64,000 nucleotides of DNA. Source: Rhodanobacter sp. MP7CTX1 (lineage in GTDB: Bacteria; Pseudomonadota; Gammaproteobacteria; Xanthomonadales; Rhodanobacteraceae). The position numbers and the translations under genes are program-made. The stretch is from the NCBI RefSeq assembly GCF_014205795.1, contig NZ_JACHCN010000009.1, positions 62,001 through 126,000 on the forward strand, in the 5' to 3' direction. How positions within the stretch are numbered: the first letter of the stretch is position 1; every line of letters starts with the position of its first letter. Shown here piece after piece: positions 44,710 to 54,073 of the stretch. The notes under the pieces were generated by a model. The model made no database searches, was not told the DNA's origin, and saw only the letters and a list, made by a program, of their open reading frames with translations.

Positions 44710-45770
44710 AACAGGTCGTGGATGCCGGCGCGCGAACCGAGGATTTGCGCCAGTACGTCGGGGGCGTATTCGAACGAGTCGTAATAAAGGCGTGACTCCG
44801 GCAAGCCGGCATCGAGAAACAGGTGATTCCCGGCATCGATCATCGCCGGGGGCCCGCTCATGTAGAGATCGTGGCCGGAAAGATCGGGCTGATCCTCCAG
44901 CACCGCTTCGTGCACCAGCCCGCAACGCAGTCCGCCGGCTTGTTCCGGATCGGAAACCACGGCGTGGAATTGCAAGTTCGGTACTTCGCGCGCCCAGCCT
45001 TCGGCCAGCGGGCGCAGATAGATTTCCGAGGCACTGCGCGCACCCCAGTAGACCTGCATCGGCCGTTGCGTACCCAGCGCGATGAAATGTTCGACGATCG
45101 CCTTCACCGGCGCAAAGCCGGTACCGCCCGCCATGAACAGCATCGGTCGCTCGGAGTCCTCACGCGGCACGAACGTGCCCAGCGGCCCCTCGATGCGCAG
45201 GCGATCGCCGATCTGCAGCGTGTCATTCACCCATGAGGTAAAGCCGCCACCGGCGACGTGCCGCACGTGCAGTTCGATGATGCCGTCGGCCTGCGGCCCA
45301 TTGGCGATCGAGAACGGTCGCCGTTTGCCGTCCTCCAGCAACACATCCAGATACTGACCCGGCAACCAGTTGAGCCTGGACTCGCCGTCGACCGGCAGCA
45401 GCCGCAGGCCGATCACGTCCGGCGCCAGTCGCCACCGATCGGTAACGACAACACTCAGCTGACGCCGCGCGAAATCTGCCACCGAGGTCACTTCGCGCGC
45501 CTCCAGCAGCAGATCGCTTACCGGTACCGCCTGACATAGCAGCACCGCATGCTGCGCCCGTGCACTGGCGCTCAACGCGGTCGGTGGATTGCGTGGATAC
45601 TCGCAGCGCCCTTCAAGCAAGGTCGCCTTGCAGCTACCGCAGACACCGGCACGACAGGAATACGGCAATGCAACGCCCGCGCGCTGCGCCGCTTCCAGCA
45701 CGGTTTCCCCGGCGGCCACTGGAAACTGACGGCCGGACATTTTGAGAGTGACAGTAGGCACCAGACACAT
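44706..45770 (-). CDS. 2Fe-2S/flavin NAD(P)H reductase (CDP-6-deoxy-glucoseen reductase-like)
   Basis: This 354-residue electron-transfer protein has an N-terminal plant-type ferredoxin domain (CRAGVCGSC ... C), an FAD-binding domain (RPFSIAN, GGFTSW) and an NAD-binding domain (MLFMAGGTGFAPVKAIVEHF, DLYMSGPPAMID). It resembles reductases named CDP-6-deoxy-delta-3,4-glucoseen reductase; the oxygenase or dehydratase partner is not nearby. ATG 45770 is preferred to a TTG at 45797; neither has a clear ribosome site. Confidence 0.88.
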   Translation of the reverse strand: MCLVPTVTLKMSGRQFPVAAGETVLEAAQRAGVALPYSCRAGVCGSCKATLLEGRCEYPRNPPTALSASARAQHAVLLCQAVPVSDLLLEAREVTSVADFARRQLSVVVTDRWRLAPDVIGLRLLPVDGESRLNWLPGQYLDVLLEDGKRRPFSIANGPQADGIIELHVRHVAGGGFTSWVNDTLQIGDRLRIEGPLGTFVPREDSERPMLFMAGGTGFAPVKAIVEHFIALGTQRPMQVYWGARSASEIYLRPLAEGWAREVPNLQFHAVVSDPEQAGGLRCGLVHEAVLEDQPDLSGHDLYMSGPPAMIDAGNHLFLDAGLPESRLYYDSFEYAPDVLAQILGSRAGIHDLL

Positions 45771-45824
45771 TGTCGCGGTGATGAGAGCGGACAACAATGC
45801 GGGCTCGACACGCAGGAATCAACG

Positions 45825-46265
45825 ATGAGCCTCTGGAAACAGCCTACCGACCTGGCGCGGATCAACGCCTGGAGCGCCAATACCATGATGCAGACGCTGG
45901 ATATCCGCATCAGCGCGATCGGCGACGACTGGCTGCAGGGCACCATGCCGGTGGATCACCGCACCCATCAGCCCTATGGCCTGCTGCATGGGGGCGCCTC
46001 GGTCGTATTGGCCGAGACGCTGGGCAGCACCGCCGCCATGCTCACGCTCGATCCGGAGAAGGAGCTCGCGGTCGGCCTCGATATCAACGCCAATCATGTG
46101 CGCGGTGTGCGCAGCGGCAGGGTGACGGGCACCGCCCGCATGCTGCATCTGGGGCGCACGACGCAGGTGTGGGAAATCCGCATCGAAAACGAGGAGGGTG
46201 CACTGGTCTGCATCTCGCGCATCACGATGGCAGTGGTGCCTGCGCGCGTGGCGGGACCGCGTTGA
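45825..46265 (+). CDS. PaaI-family hotdog thioesterase
   Basis: The 146-residue protein is a PaaI/YdiI-like acyl-CoA thioesterase. The hotdog motif HQPYGLLHGGASVVLAETLGS has the typical HGG, and the catalytic acid corresponds to the Glu of LAETLGS. AGGA precedes ATG 45825. Substrate unknown. It is divergent from the reductase and its stop overlaps the srkA start (TTGA). Confidence 0.9.
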   Translation: MSLWKQPTDLARINAWSANTMMQTLDIRISAIGDDWLQGTMPVDHRTHQPYGLLHGGASVVLAETLGSTAAMLTLDPEKELAVGLDINANHVRGVRSGRVTGTARMLHLGRTTQVWEIRIENEEGALVCISRITMAVVPARVAGPR

Positions 46266-47209
46266 GCAACGACACCCCTTACGCGAAACTGAGCCCTGAT
46301 CTTGTACTGGACGCCGTGGGCGCCTGCGGGCTATGGCCGGACGGCCGGTTGCTGGCACTCAACAGTTACGAGAACCGCGTGTGGCAGGTCGGGCTGGAAG
46401 ACATGCCGTCGGTGATCGCGAAGTTCTATCGGCCCGGTCGATGGAGTGACGCGGCGATTGTGGAGGAACACACCTTTGCGCAGGAACTGGCCGCCGCGGA
46501 ACTGCCGGTGGTCGCGCCACTCGCGTTCGATGGCCACACGTTGCTGTGGCGCGATGGTTTCCGCTATGCACTGACACCGCGTCGCGGCGGCCGCGCGCCA
46601 TCGCTGGAGTCGGTCGAACAACTGCAATGGCTGGGTCGACTGATCGCCCGCATGCACGTCGTCGGCGCGCGCCAGCCGTTTGCCCATCGCGAACGGCTCG
46701 ATCGCGACACGATGGTGCAGCGGCCGATGCGCGCCGTGCTCGATTCGTCCTTGCTGCCGGTTTCACTGCAGGCAAAGTACCGTGCCGCCGCCGAACGGCT
46801 GGATGCCGCCATCGCGTCACGCCTCGCCGCGATTGGCCCGGCGCGACAGCTGCGGCTGCATGGTGACTGCCACCCGGGCAATGTGCTGTGGACCGACGAA
46901 GGCCCGCACTTCGTCGATCTCGATGACGCACGCACCGGGCCGGCAGTGCAGGATCTGTGGATGCTCGCCAACGACACTGCGGCCATGGAAGCGATGCTCG
47001 AGGGCTATCAGCAGTTTCGCGATTTCGATCATGCCGAGCTGGCGCTGATCCCCGCATTGCGCGGCATGCGCCAACTGCACTACGCGGGCTGGATCGCGGA
47101 GCGCTGGCATGATCCAGCGTTCCCTGCGGCGTTTCCGTTCGCTGCCGAATCGCGCTGGTGGGAACAGCACATCGCCGACCTGCACGAGCTCGCCGACGAA
47201 CTTGAATAA
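46262..47209 (+). CDS. srkA: Stress-response kinase SrkA (YihE)
   Basis: The 315-residue protein belongs to the aminoglycoside-phosphotransferase-like SrkA family, a Ser/Thr kinase linked to survival under stress. Motifs: LNSYENRVWQVG (phosphate-binding edge), RLHGDCHPGNVLW (catalytic loop) and FVDLDDARTGPAVQDLWML (metal-binding). The start is TTG, overlapping the thioesterase stop by four bases; earlier in-frame codons lie over the thioesterase gene. Confidence 0.92.
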   Translation: MSNDTPYAKLSPDLVLDAVGACGLWPDGRLLALNSYENRVWQVGLEDMPSVIAKFYRPGRWSDAAIVEEHTFAQELAAAELPVVAPLAFDGHTLLWRDGFRYALTPRRGGRAPSLESVEQLQWLGRLIARMHVVGARQPFAHRERLDRDTMVQRPMRAVLDSSLLPVSLQAKYRAAAERLDAAIASRLAAIGPARQLRLHGDCHPGNVLWTDEGPHFVDLDDARTGPAVQDLWMLANDTAAMEAMLEGYQQFRDFDHAELALIPALRGMRQLHYAGWIAERWHDPAFPAAFPFAAESRWWEQHIADLHELADELE

Positions 47210-47221
47210 TCCCCCAGCCAA

Positions 47222-47285
47222 TGTGGGAGCGACTTCAGTCGCGATGGGGAACCGGTAAAGCATCGCGACTGAAGTCGCTCCCACA
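47222..47285. repeat. 25-base perfect inverted repeat
   Basis: Arms at 47222-47246 and 47261-47285 (beginning TGTGGGAGCGACTTCAG) are exact complements with a 14-base loop. Another dispersed palindrome type, located between srkA and a membrane-protein gene; it may also stop transcription. Confidence 0.85.
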
Positions 47286-47330
47286 AGACGCCACCCCTAC
47301 AATTCTCGCCTTTCGCCATCGGAGTCCTGC

Positions 47331-47768
47331 ATGCGCATCACCCTCTTCCGCCTGATCGGCATCCTCGAAATCGCCGGCGGCCTTTACGGCGTGGCAGCGA
47401 TGCTGCGCCGATTGCTGCCGTTGGGTTCGACCCACGAAAGCGTGATCACGCTGATCGGCCTGGCGCTGTTCGGGTTTGTGCTTGCCGCGGGCGTGCAGCT
47501 GATCGACGGCAGCGAGCGCGGCGTGTGGATGTCCAGCTGGGCGCAGCTGTTGCAGCTACCTCTGATCGCCACGCCGATATTCAGCTACGCCCTGCATTGC
47601 GGCGCGTTCATCAATGTATTCGCCACGGTGCACCTGCCGTCGCAGCTGGCACTGGACTACCATTTCGGCAGCCAGGGCTTCGTGCTGGCGGTGGCTGGCC
47701 CGAGTGTTTCGCGGTTGGGGATCAATCTGCTGGCGCTGCTGTCATGGCTGGTGCTGCGGCTGCGCTGA
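47331..47768 (+). CDS. Hypothetical membrane protein
   Basis: The 145-residue product has four hydrophobic segments. No family recognised. CGGAG lies about ten bases before the ATG. Function unknown. Confidence 0.75.
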   Translation: MRITLFRLIGILEIAGGLYGVAAMLRRLLPLGSTHESVITLIGLALFGFVLAAGVQLIDGSERGVWMSSWAQLLQLPLIATPIFSYALHCGAFINVFATVHLPSQLALDYHFGSQGFVLAVAGPSVSRLGINLLALLSWLVLRLR

Positions 47769-47801
47769 ACGGCGAAGCGGACGGTCGCGTTCAGAGGGGC
47801 T

Positions 47802-48101
47802 TCAAAACTCGATTTCCCAGCCCTCCGGGGTGGACTTCATTCGCTGAGGAGGGCTGGGCTGCGTCGGGTCATGAGAGTGCCGCGGCGCCTCATAGGACAG
47901 ACGGTAAGGCGCGTGGTGCAGGCAAATAACGGCAGGCGGTTCGGCTGGCTTGGCCGTGCTGGCGGTCGAAGCGATCTGGCAAGTTTCCTGGATCTTCAGG
48001 CTTATCTGCATTGACGCCGACGCGACAGGCCAGGCAGCGCAATCTACGGCAACCAAAAAGGACGCCGTAACGATCCCGACAAACCAGATTCGTGTGGCCA
48101 T
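47802..48101 (-). CDS. Small predicted secreted protein
   Basis: The 99-residue product has a plausible Sec signal (MATRIWFVGIVTASFLVAVD) and a segment MQISLKIQETCQIAS like the N-terminus of fimbrial or SCPU-type domains, but far too short for one. The C-terminus is Pro/His-rich. No ribosome site is clear; possibly a remnant. 48102-48343 shows no gene. Confidence 0.45.
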   Translation of the reverse strand: MATRIWFVGIVTASFLVAVDCAAWPVASASMQISLKIQETCQIASTASTAKPAEPPAVICLHHAPYRLSYEAPRHSHDPTQPSPPQRMKSTPEGWEIEF

Positions 48102-48343
48102 AGAAGCGAGCTTGCGTCAAGGTGGATGCCAGGCGCGTGAATGTGCTGGCTACACATGCATATCGGCAGCTCGGCAGAATAATTAAGTCGGTAACCCAAT
48201 GGCCGTGCGAATGGCTGTGCCACAGGCTTTCCGCGGCCTTTAGCAAAGCGGAACAAGTCGCAGGGAACCCTCTGCTGCTTTGCAGCAATTTTCTACCCGA
48301 AGGAATAAGGTGTAACCCGTTTGATTGCCATGGCGGACCCGCC

Positions 48344-48757
48344 ATGAGCCAGCCGGTGATGCATTTCCGCACACGTAAATGGGTGAAGCCGCAAGACCTC
48401 AACCCCAACGGCGCCCTGTTCGGCGGCAGTCTGCTGCGCTGGATCGACGAGGAAGCGGCCGTCTACGTGATCAACCAGCTGGGCAACGGCAACGTCGTTA
48501 CCAAGTACATGTCGGAGATCAACTTCGTCAGCTCGGCGCGCGAGGGCGACATCATTGAGATGGGCATCAGTGCCACTCATTTCGGACGCACCTCGATCAA
48601 ATTGCGCTGCGAAGTGCGCGACGTGATTACCCACAAGAGCATCCTGACCATCGACAAAATCGTGTTCGTCAACATGGGCGCCAGTGACATGCCGCAACCG
48701 CATGGACGCACGGAACCGATCAACGACGAGACCTCGTCACTGACACATTGGGCGTAA
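48344..48757 (+). CDS. YciA-type acyl-CoA thioesterase
   Basis: The 137-residue hotdog protein has the YciA/acyl-CoA-hydrolase layout: DLNPNGALFGGSLLRWIDEEAA with catalytic Asp, then VVTKYMSEINFVSSAREGDII. Expected to hydrolyse acyl-CoAs. Start ATG 48344. Confidence 0.88.
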   Translation: MSQPVMHFRTRKWVKPQDLNPNGALFGGSLLRWIDEEAAVYVINQLGNGNVVTKYMSEINFVSSAREGDIIEMGISATHFGRTSIKLRCEVRDVITHKSILTIDKIVFVNMGASDMPQPHGRTEPINDETSSLTHWA

Positions 48758-48799
48758 CGCGTATGCAGGCAAGTGTGCTGCGCAAGCTATCATTCACCG

Positions 48800-49990
48800 A
48801 TGAACATGCCTTTGCCCCCCGCAGTCGACGCCACCCTTCCCGTCATCCGTCTGAAATCCGACCGCGCCCCGGGGCATCCGTGGGTCTGGTCGGCGCAGCT
48901 GCATAAACCCGAGACGAAATTGCCGCCCGGCAGTGTGGTCGAGATCCACGATGCCAAGGGGCGTTTCGTCGGCCGCGGCTTCTGGAACGGACACGCGCGC
49001 ATTGCGCTGCGCGTGTTGAGCACCGATGAGGCCGAGGCCATCGATGCCGAGTGGATTTTCGCACGCATCGCGCAAGCCGTGCAGCTCCGCCGTGATTGGC
49101 TACAGCTTGACCAGACCAGCGATGCCTGGCGCGTCATCCATAGCGAGGGCGATGGGCTGTCCGGCCTGATCGTCGATCGCTACGCCGACATCCTGGTGAT
49201 CGAATACTTCGCCGCCGGCATGTGGCGTTTTCGCGAAGCGATCCACGCTGCGCTGCTCACGCACTTTCCCGGTGCGCGGCTGTACTGGTTTGCCGAATCG
49301 CATGTGCAGCGGCAGGAGTCATTCGATTGCCGTACCGGCGACGTGCCCGAAGCGGTCGAGGTGCACGAGCACGGACTGCGCTTCCACGCCGCTCCCGGCT
49401 CCGGCCACAAGACCGGCTTCTTCGCTGACCAGCGCGACAACCGCCGCCGCTTTGCCGAACTGGCGAAGGGTCGGCGCGTGCTCGACCTGTGCTGCAACGC
49501 AGGTGGCTTCGCGGTGCATGCGATGGCGGCGGGCGCGCGCGAAGCCGTCGGCGTGGATCTGGATGCCGGCATCCTGGAAGTGGCCCGCGCCAATGCCGCT
49601 GCCAACCATGTCGCAGTGACATTCGAGCAGTCCGACATCTTCGACTGGGTGCGTGCCGCCGTGGCGCACGGCGAGCAGTACGACGCGGTGATCCTGGATC
49701 CGGCCAAGCTCACCCGCGATCGCAGCAAGGTGATGGATGCGCTGAAGAAATACTTCGCGATGAACCGCATGGCACTGGACATCATCCCGCCCGGCGGCCT
49801 GCTGCTGACCTGTTCGTGCACGGGGCTGGTCGGCGAGGCGGACTTCCTGGAAATGCTGCGGCGCGTGGCGCTCAATGCGGGCCGCGAGATCCAGGTGCTG
49901 CAAGTCAGCGGCGCGGGCGCCGACCACCCGTTCCGCACCGACGTGCTGGAAGGGCGTTATCTGAAGGCGGTGTTCTGCCGCGTGGATTAA
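48800..49990 (+). CDS. rlmI: RlmI-like class I rRNA methyltransferase
   Basis: The 396-residue protein has a PUA domain (RLKSDRAPGHPWVWSAQL), a central RlmI-type domain (SEGDGLSGLIVDRYADILVI, GSGHKTGFFADQRDNRR) and a Rossmann SAM-binding core (VLDLCCNAGGFAVHAMAAGA, VDLDAGILEVARANAAAN). RlmI makes 5-methylcytosine in 23S rRNA. Motif IV reads LDPAKL rather than the usual DPP-K-F, while the cysteine motif LTCSCTG is kept. Exact target site is not certain. ATG 48800 chosen; the frame extends nine codons upstream. Confidence 0.85.
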   Translation: MNMPLPPAVDATLPVIRLKSDRAPGHPWVWSAQLHKPETKLPPGSVVEIHDAKGRFVGRGFWNGHARIALRVLSTDEAEAIDAEWIFARIAQAVQLRRDWLQLDQTSDAWRVIHSEGDGLSGLIVDRYADILVIEYFAAGMWRFREAIHAALLTHFPGARLYWFAESHVQRQESFDCRTGDVPEAVEVHEHGLRFHAAPGSGHKTGFFADQRDNRRRFAELAKGRRVLDLCCNAGGFAVHAMAAGAREAVGVDLDAGILEVARANAAANHVAVTFEQSDIFDWVRAAVAHGEQYDAVILDPAKLTRDRSKVMDALKKYFAMNRMALDIIPPGGLLLTCSCTGLVGEADFLEMLRRVALNAGREIQVLQVSGAGADHPFRTDVLEGRYLKAVFCRVD

Positions 49991-50030
49991 TCTGCACGCC
50001 GATTTGACCTGCGCTGCGCAAACTCTGCGC

Positions 50031-51119
50031 ATGGCCATCGCTTCCAACGATCCCGATCCCGATCGCGTGCTGCGCAGCGAAGTGCGCGCGGTCGGGTTGA
50101 TCTACGTCAGTGATACGCAACCCGGCATCCGTCGGCTGCGACACGGCGGTGGCTTTGGCTATCGCGACGCCGATGGCCATCACATAAAGGATCGCGAGGA
50201 GCTGCAGCGCATTCGCACCCTGGCGATTCCCCCGGCCTATGTCGACGTGTGGATCTGCGCCAATCCACGTGGACACCTGCAGGCTACCGGCCGCGATGCA
50301 CGGCAACGCAAGCAGTACCGCTATCACCCACGCTGGCGCGAGTTGCGCGATCACGGCAAGTTCGATCGCGTGCTGGCCTTTGGTGACGCATTGCCGAACC
50401 TGCGCCGCCATGTGCACCGCGATCTCGGGCTACCCGGGCTGCCACGCGAGAAGGTGCTGGCGTTGCTGGTGCGGCTGCTCGACGAAACATTGATCCGCAT
50501 CGGCAACGAGAGCTACACGCGCGACAACAAGAGTTACGGCCTTACCACCCTGCGTTCGCGCCACGTACGCACGGAGCGTGGCCGGCTGCGCTTCTCATTC
50601 CGCGGCAAGAGCGGCCAGCAACGCGAGGTCGAGCTGAGCGACAAGCGGCTCGCACGCACCGTGCACCGGATTCAGCAGCTGCCCGGCCAGCGGCTGTTCC
50701 AGTATGTGGACGACGCCGGCCAGCATCAGCCCATCGACTCCGGCGAAGTCAACGACTACCTGCGCGAAGCCTGCGGGCATGACATCGACACCTTCAGTGC
50801 CAAGGATTTCCGCACTTGGGGTGGCACCGTGCAGGCCGCCGGCGTGCTCGCCCGCACTCCGTTGCCCGACAAAGGCGGTGAACGCGCGCATCGCGCTGCC
50901 CTCGCTGGTGCGGTGAAGGAAGTCGCGGCAATTCTCGGCAATACGCCAGCGGTGTGCCGCGCCTCCTATATCCATCCGATGATCCTTGACGGCTGGGTGG
51001 ACGGCAGCCTGCAGCGCGCCATTCCCGCCGGCGCCGCGGCGCATCCGCGCCAGCTCGAACAACTCACCTTGCGCTACTTGCGTCGGCGCCTGCGTATGGC
51101 GGCCCGTCGCAGCGATTGA
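50031..51119 (+). CDS. DNA topoisomerase IB (poxvirus-type)
   Basis: The 362-residue enzyme relaxes supercoils through a 3'-phosphotyrosine. The N-terminal domain GFGYRDADGHHIKDREELQRI and the catalytic residues are visible: Arg/Lys region NKSYGLTTLRSRHV, RFSFRGKSG, KDFRTWGGTV and the Tyr in RASYIHPMI. Length is normal for bacterial type IB. ATG 50031 is preferred. Confidence 0.93.
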   Translation: MAIASNDPDPDRVLRSEVRAVGLIYVSDTQPGIRRLRHGGGFGYRDADGHHIKDREELQRIRTLAIPPAYVDVWICANPRGHLQATGRDARQRKQYRYHPRWRELRDHGKFDRVLAFGDALPNLRRHVHRDLGLPGLPREKVLALLVRLLDETLIRIGNESYTRDNKSYGLTTLRSRHVRTERGRLRFSFRGKSGQQREVELSDKRLARTVHRIQQLPGQRLFQYVDDAGQHQPIDSGEVNDYLREACGHDIDTFSAKDFRTWGGTVQAAGVLARTPLPDKGGERAHRAALAGAVKEVAAILGNTPAVCRASYIHPMILDGWVDGSLQRAIPAGAAAHPRQLEQLTLRYLRRRLRMAARRSD

Positions 51120-51164
51120 TACGCCAGCGCGTAAACTGGCGGCCAGTCTCCTGCGGAACGTCCC

Positions 51165-52736
51165 ATGCCTGCCACCGAACTGCTCTTGATCGTTCTTCTC
51201 CTCGTCGTGCTGGCGGTCATCGTGCTGCAGGTCGCCTCGTTCCGGCGCACACGGGCTTCAGACTCATCATCCGATGCCGACAAGCTGCGCACGGAGGCCG
51301 AAGCCCGCATTCGCGAGATTTCGTCCCGGCTTGCATACGCACAGGCCCAGGCCGATCGTGCCCTGTCGCTCGAACAGGACCTGAAAATCGCCGTGGAGGA
51401 CGTTGCCGCAAAACGCGCCGATCTCGCCAGCACCTCCAGCCAGCGCGATGCGGCCGAGAAAAATCTGGCGACGCTGAACGAGCAACTCGTCGCGCTGACA
51501 GCAGCCAACAGAAAGCTCACCGACGAAAAAGGGATGCTGCTTGAGTCCCAGGCGCGCCTCGAGCAGGAAGTGAAATCCGCCAGACAGCGAGAAATCGACA
51601 CCAGCAAGCTACTTGCCGATGCCAAGGAGGAGATGGCCAAGGAGTTCAAGCTGATGGCCGGCACGCTGCTCGAGGAAAAAGGCGCCAAGCTTAACGAACA
51701 GCAGAAAGATGCTCTCTCAAATCTGCTTCAGCCATTCAGCAAGACGCTCGATGATTTTAAAGGCAAGGTAGAGGCCACACGCGAAGCGGACCTTACGGCA
51801 CGCGAAGGGCTGATCGCACAGATTCGTCACCTCACCGAGCTCAATCAAGACATCGGAGCCAAGGCACAGTCACTGACTAACGCGCTGCGAGGAGAGAGCA
51901 AGACGCGCGGCATCTGGGGCGAAGCGATCCTGCAACGCGTACTGGAATTGGCCGGACTGCGTGAGGGCGAGAACTTCCAAACCCAGGTAAACCACCACGC
52001 CGAAGATACCGAAGGCCGACTTATTCCCGACGTTGTGCTGAAGCTTCCACAGGATCGCTCGATCGTGATCGACGCGAAAGTGTCGCTGGTTGCCTACGAG
52101 CGTTACGTCTCAGCAGTCGAGGATGAGCCCGCGCGCGCGGCGGCGCTGAGTGATCACTCGGCCTCCATCAAGCGGCACATCAATGATCTCTCGAAAAAGA
52201 ACTATCCGTCGCTCTACAAACTCAAGAGCGTCGATTTCACGCTGCTTTTTGTACCTATCGAAAGTGCTTTGATGGCTGCAAGCGAAGCCGATCCCGCGCT
52301 TGCCCAATACGCGCTGGAAAGACATGTCGCGCTGGTTTCGCCCAACACGCTGTTTACTGTTTTGCGTACCATCGAGTACATATGGCGCGTAGAGAAAACG
52401 ACGCGCAACATGGAGAATATTGTCGATCGCGGCAAGTTGATGTACGACGCCGCCGTTATTTTCGCGGAGCATATCGTCTCTATCAGTGACGCGCTGGGCA
52501 AGGCAACCAGCGCCGTGCAGTCCGCCGAAAAGGCGCTGATTGATCCGAGCCGTGGCCTGGTGCGTCAAGCAGAGAAGCTACGCGCGTTCGGCATCAAGCC
52601 AAAGCGGTCCATGCCGAAGAGGATGGCCTCCCATGGCGATGACGCAAAGCCGGCTGACCATTCCCTGCTGAGTCAACTCGACGACGACGATGGCGGCAAT
52701 GGAGACACCCCCCTAGGAGCAGACGAGGAAGCGTGA
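51165..52736 (+). CDS. rmuC: DNA recombination protein RmuC
   Basis: The 523-residue protein has an N-terminal membrane helix, a long coiled coil to about residue 170 and a C-terminal restriction-endonuclease-like RmuC domain with NALRGESKTRGIWGEAILQR, LPQDRSIVIDAKVSLVAYERY and LFVPIESALMAA. RmuC limits inversions at short repeats. GTGA overlap links it to the next gene. Confidence 0.95.
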   Translation: MPATELLLIVLLLVVLAVIVLQVASFRRTRASDSSSDADKLRTEAEARIREISSRLAYAQAQADRALSLEQDLKIAVEDVAAKRADLASTSSQRDAAEKNLATLNEQLVALTAANRKLTDEKGMLLESQARLEQEVKSARQREIDTSKLLADAKEEMAKEFKLMAGTLLEEKGAKLNEQQKDALSNLLQPFSKTLDDFKGKVEATREADLTAREGLIAQIRHLTELNQDIGAKAQSLTNALRGESKTRGIWGEAILQRVLELAGLREGENFQTQVNHHAEDTEGRLIPDVVLKLPQDRSIVIDAKVSLVAYERYVSAVEDEPARAAALSDHSASIKRHINDLSKKNYPSLYKLKSVDFTLLFVPIESALMAASEADPALAQYALERHVALVSPNTLFTVLRTIEYIWRVEKTTRNMENIVDRGKLMYDAAVIFAEHIVSISDALGKATSAVQSAEKALIDPSRGLVRQAEKLRAFGIKPKRSMPKRMASHGDDAKPADHSLLSQLDDDDGGNGDTPLGADEEA

Positions 52737-53374
52737 ACAAGACAACCGAACCACTTGTCGAGCACCATCGCCGACTTAGCCTGCTGAACGACGAAGTGAT
52801 GAGGCTGCGGCAGGCGCTGCCGGCGCGCGACCGACTGTACGTCGGCCTGGCGCACGCGCTGCGTGCCGTGCTGGCCGCGAGCATGGGTTACTTCGCCGCC
52901 CTTGAGTTGGGCCTGGGACAGGGATTCTGGGCCGCCATCACCGCAATCTCGGTAAGCCAGACCAACTACGTGGAAGTACGCAATTCCTCACGCGACCAAT
53001 TTATCGGCGCGATTATCGGCGGCCTGATCGGTGGCCTGGCGGGTGGCCTGGCCGGTATGGATGCCGCGACGTTCGGACACTATCACTACCTGACCTATGT
53101 GCTGGCGGTGATTGTCGGCATGATGCTCTGCTCGGTTTTCGATCTGGGCGCAGCCGGCCGCATCAGCGGCACCACCACCACGATCATCATGCTGGTGCCG
53201 CACAGCGGCGCGTTCTGGCAGATCGCCCTGTTCCGGTTAGGCGAAGTCACTCTGGGCGCAACCGCCGCGCTACTGGTGAGCTTCGCGTTTGACGCGTTGG
53301 AGCGACGCTTCTTCACCAGCCGTTCGTCGACCGCCCGGTCGTCGAACGGTCCTTCGTCGAACGGCTCTTCGTAA
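52733..53374 (+). CDS. FUSC-family membrane protein
   Basis: The 213-residue product is an FUSC-type protein with five to six hydrophobic segments and a characteristic FWAAITAISVSQTNYVEVRNSSRDQ segment preceding glycine-rich helices. Relatives export aromatic acids or are uncharacterised. The start is GTG overlapping the rmuC stop. The last 16 residues come from a short DNA repeat (TCGTCGAACGG twice, period 15). Confidence 0.85.
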   Translation: MNKTTEPLVEHHRRLSLLNDEVMRLRQALPARDRLYVGLAHALRAVLAASMGYFAALELGLGQGFWAAITAISVSQTNYVEVRNSSRDQFIGAIIGGLIGGLAGGLAGMDAATFGHYHYLTYVLAVIVGMMLCSVFDLGAAGRISGTTTTIIMLVPHSGAFWQIALFRLGEVTLGATAALLVSFAFDALERRFFTSRSSTARSSNGPSSNGSS

Positions 53375-53470
53375 CGTGAAGCCGCCGGCGTCGCCCGGCC
53401 AGACGGCCCGGCAATACCTCGACGGGCACGACCGTTACACTACCCGTCTGTCTGATCCCCAAGGACTCTC

Positions 53471-54073
53471 ATGAGCAAGCAGCCACCGGATACCGGCGTC
53501 ACCCAGGATCAAGCCGAGGAGGCCGTGCGCGTACTACTGCGCTGGTCAGGCGAGGACCCGCAACGCGAAGGCCTGCTCGACACGCCCAAGCGAGTGGTAA
53601 AGGCTTATCGCGACTGGTTCTCCGGTTACCAGACCGACCCCGCTGACTACTTGCGCCGCACATTCAAGGAAGTGGCCGGGTACGACGAGATGGTGGTCCT
53701 GCGCGATATCGAATTCGAGAGCCATTGCGAACATCACATGGCGCCGATCATCGGCCGCGCGCATGTCGGTTACATGCCGACCAACCGAGTGGTCGGCATC
53801 AGCAAGCTGGCCCGCGTGGTGGAGGGTTACGCGCGCCGCTTCCAGGTGCAGGAAAAGCTCACAGCGCAGATCGCCCAGTGCATCCAGGAAACCCTGAATC
53901 CCGCTGGTGTGGCCGTGGTGATCGACGCCAGCCACGAATGCATGACCACCCGCGGCGTGCACAAGCGCGGCGTGTCGATGATCACCAGTCAGATGCTGGG
54001 CGCGTTCCGCGACGACGCACGCACCCGGGCCGAGTTCCTGCAATTCATCGGTATCCACGGCAGCAGTCGTTGA
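53471..54073 (+). CDS. folE: GTP cyclohydrolase I
   Basis: FolE converts GTP to dihydroneopterin triphosphate, the first step of folate synthesis. The 200-residue enzyme has the zinc ligands in [10 protein letters not shown] and SHECMTTRG, plus the family pattern [20 protein letters not shown] and [18 protein letters not shown]-type site before ATG 53471. Its stop overlaps the next ATG by one base. Confidence 0.97.
   Translation: MSKQPPDTGVTQDQAEEAVRVLLRWSGEDPQREGLLDTPKRVVKAYRDWFSGYQTDPADYLRRTFKEVAGYDEMVVLRDIEFESHCEHHMAPIIGRAHVGYMPTNRVVGISKLARVVEGYARRFQVQEKLTAQIAQCIQETLNPAGVAVVIDASHECMTTRGVHKRGVSMITSQMLGAFRDDARTRAEFLQFIGIHGSSR

Noticed and set aside
47222..47285. Insertion-sequence ends
   Set aside because: The arms enclose only 14 bases and no transposase; this is a palindromic repeat, not an IS.
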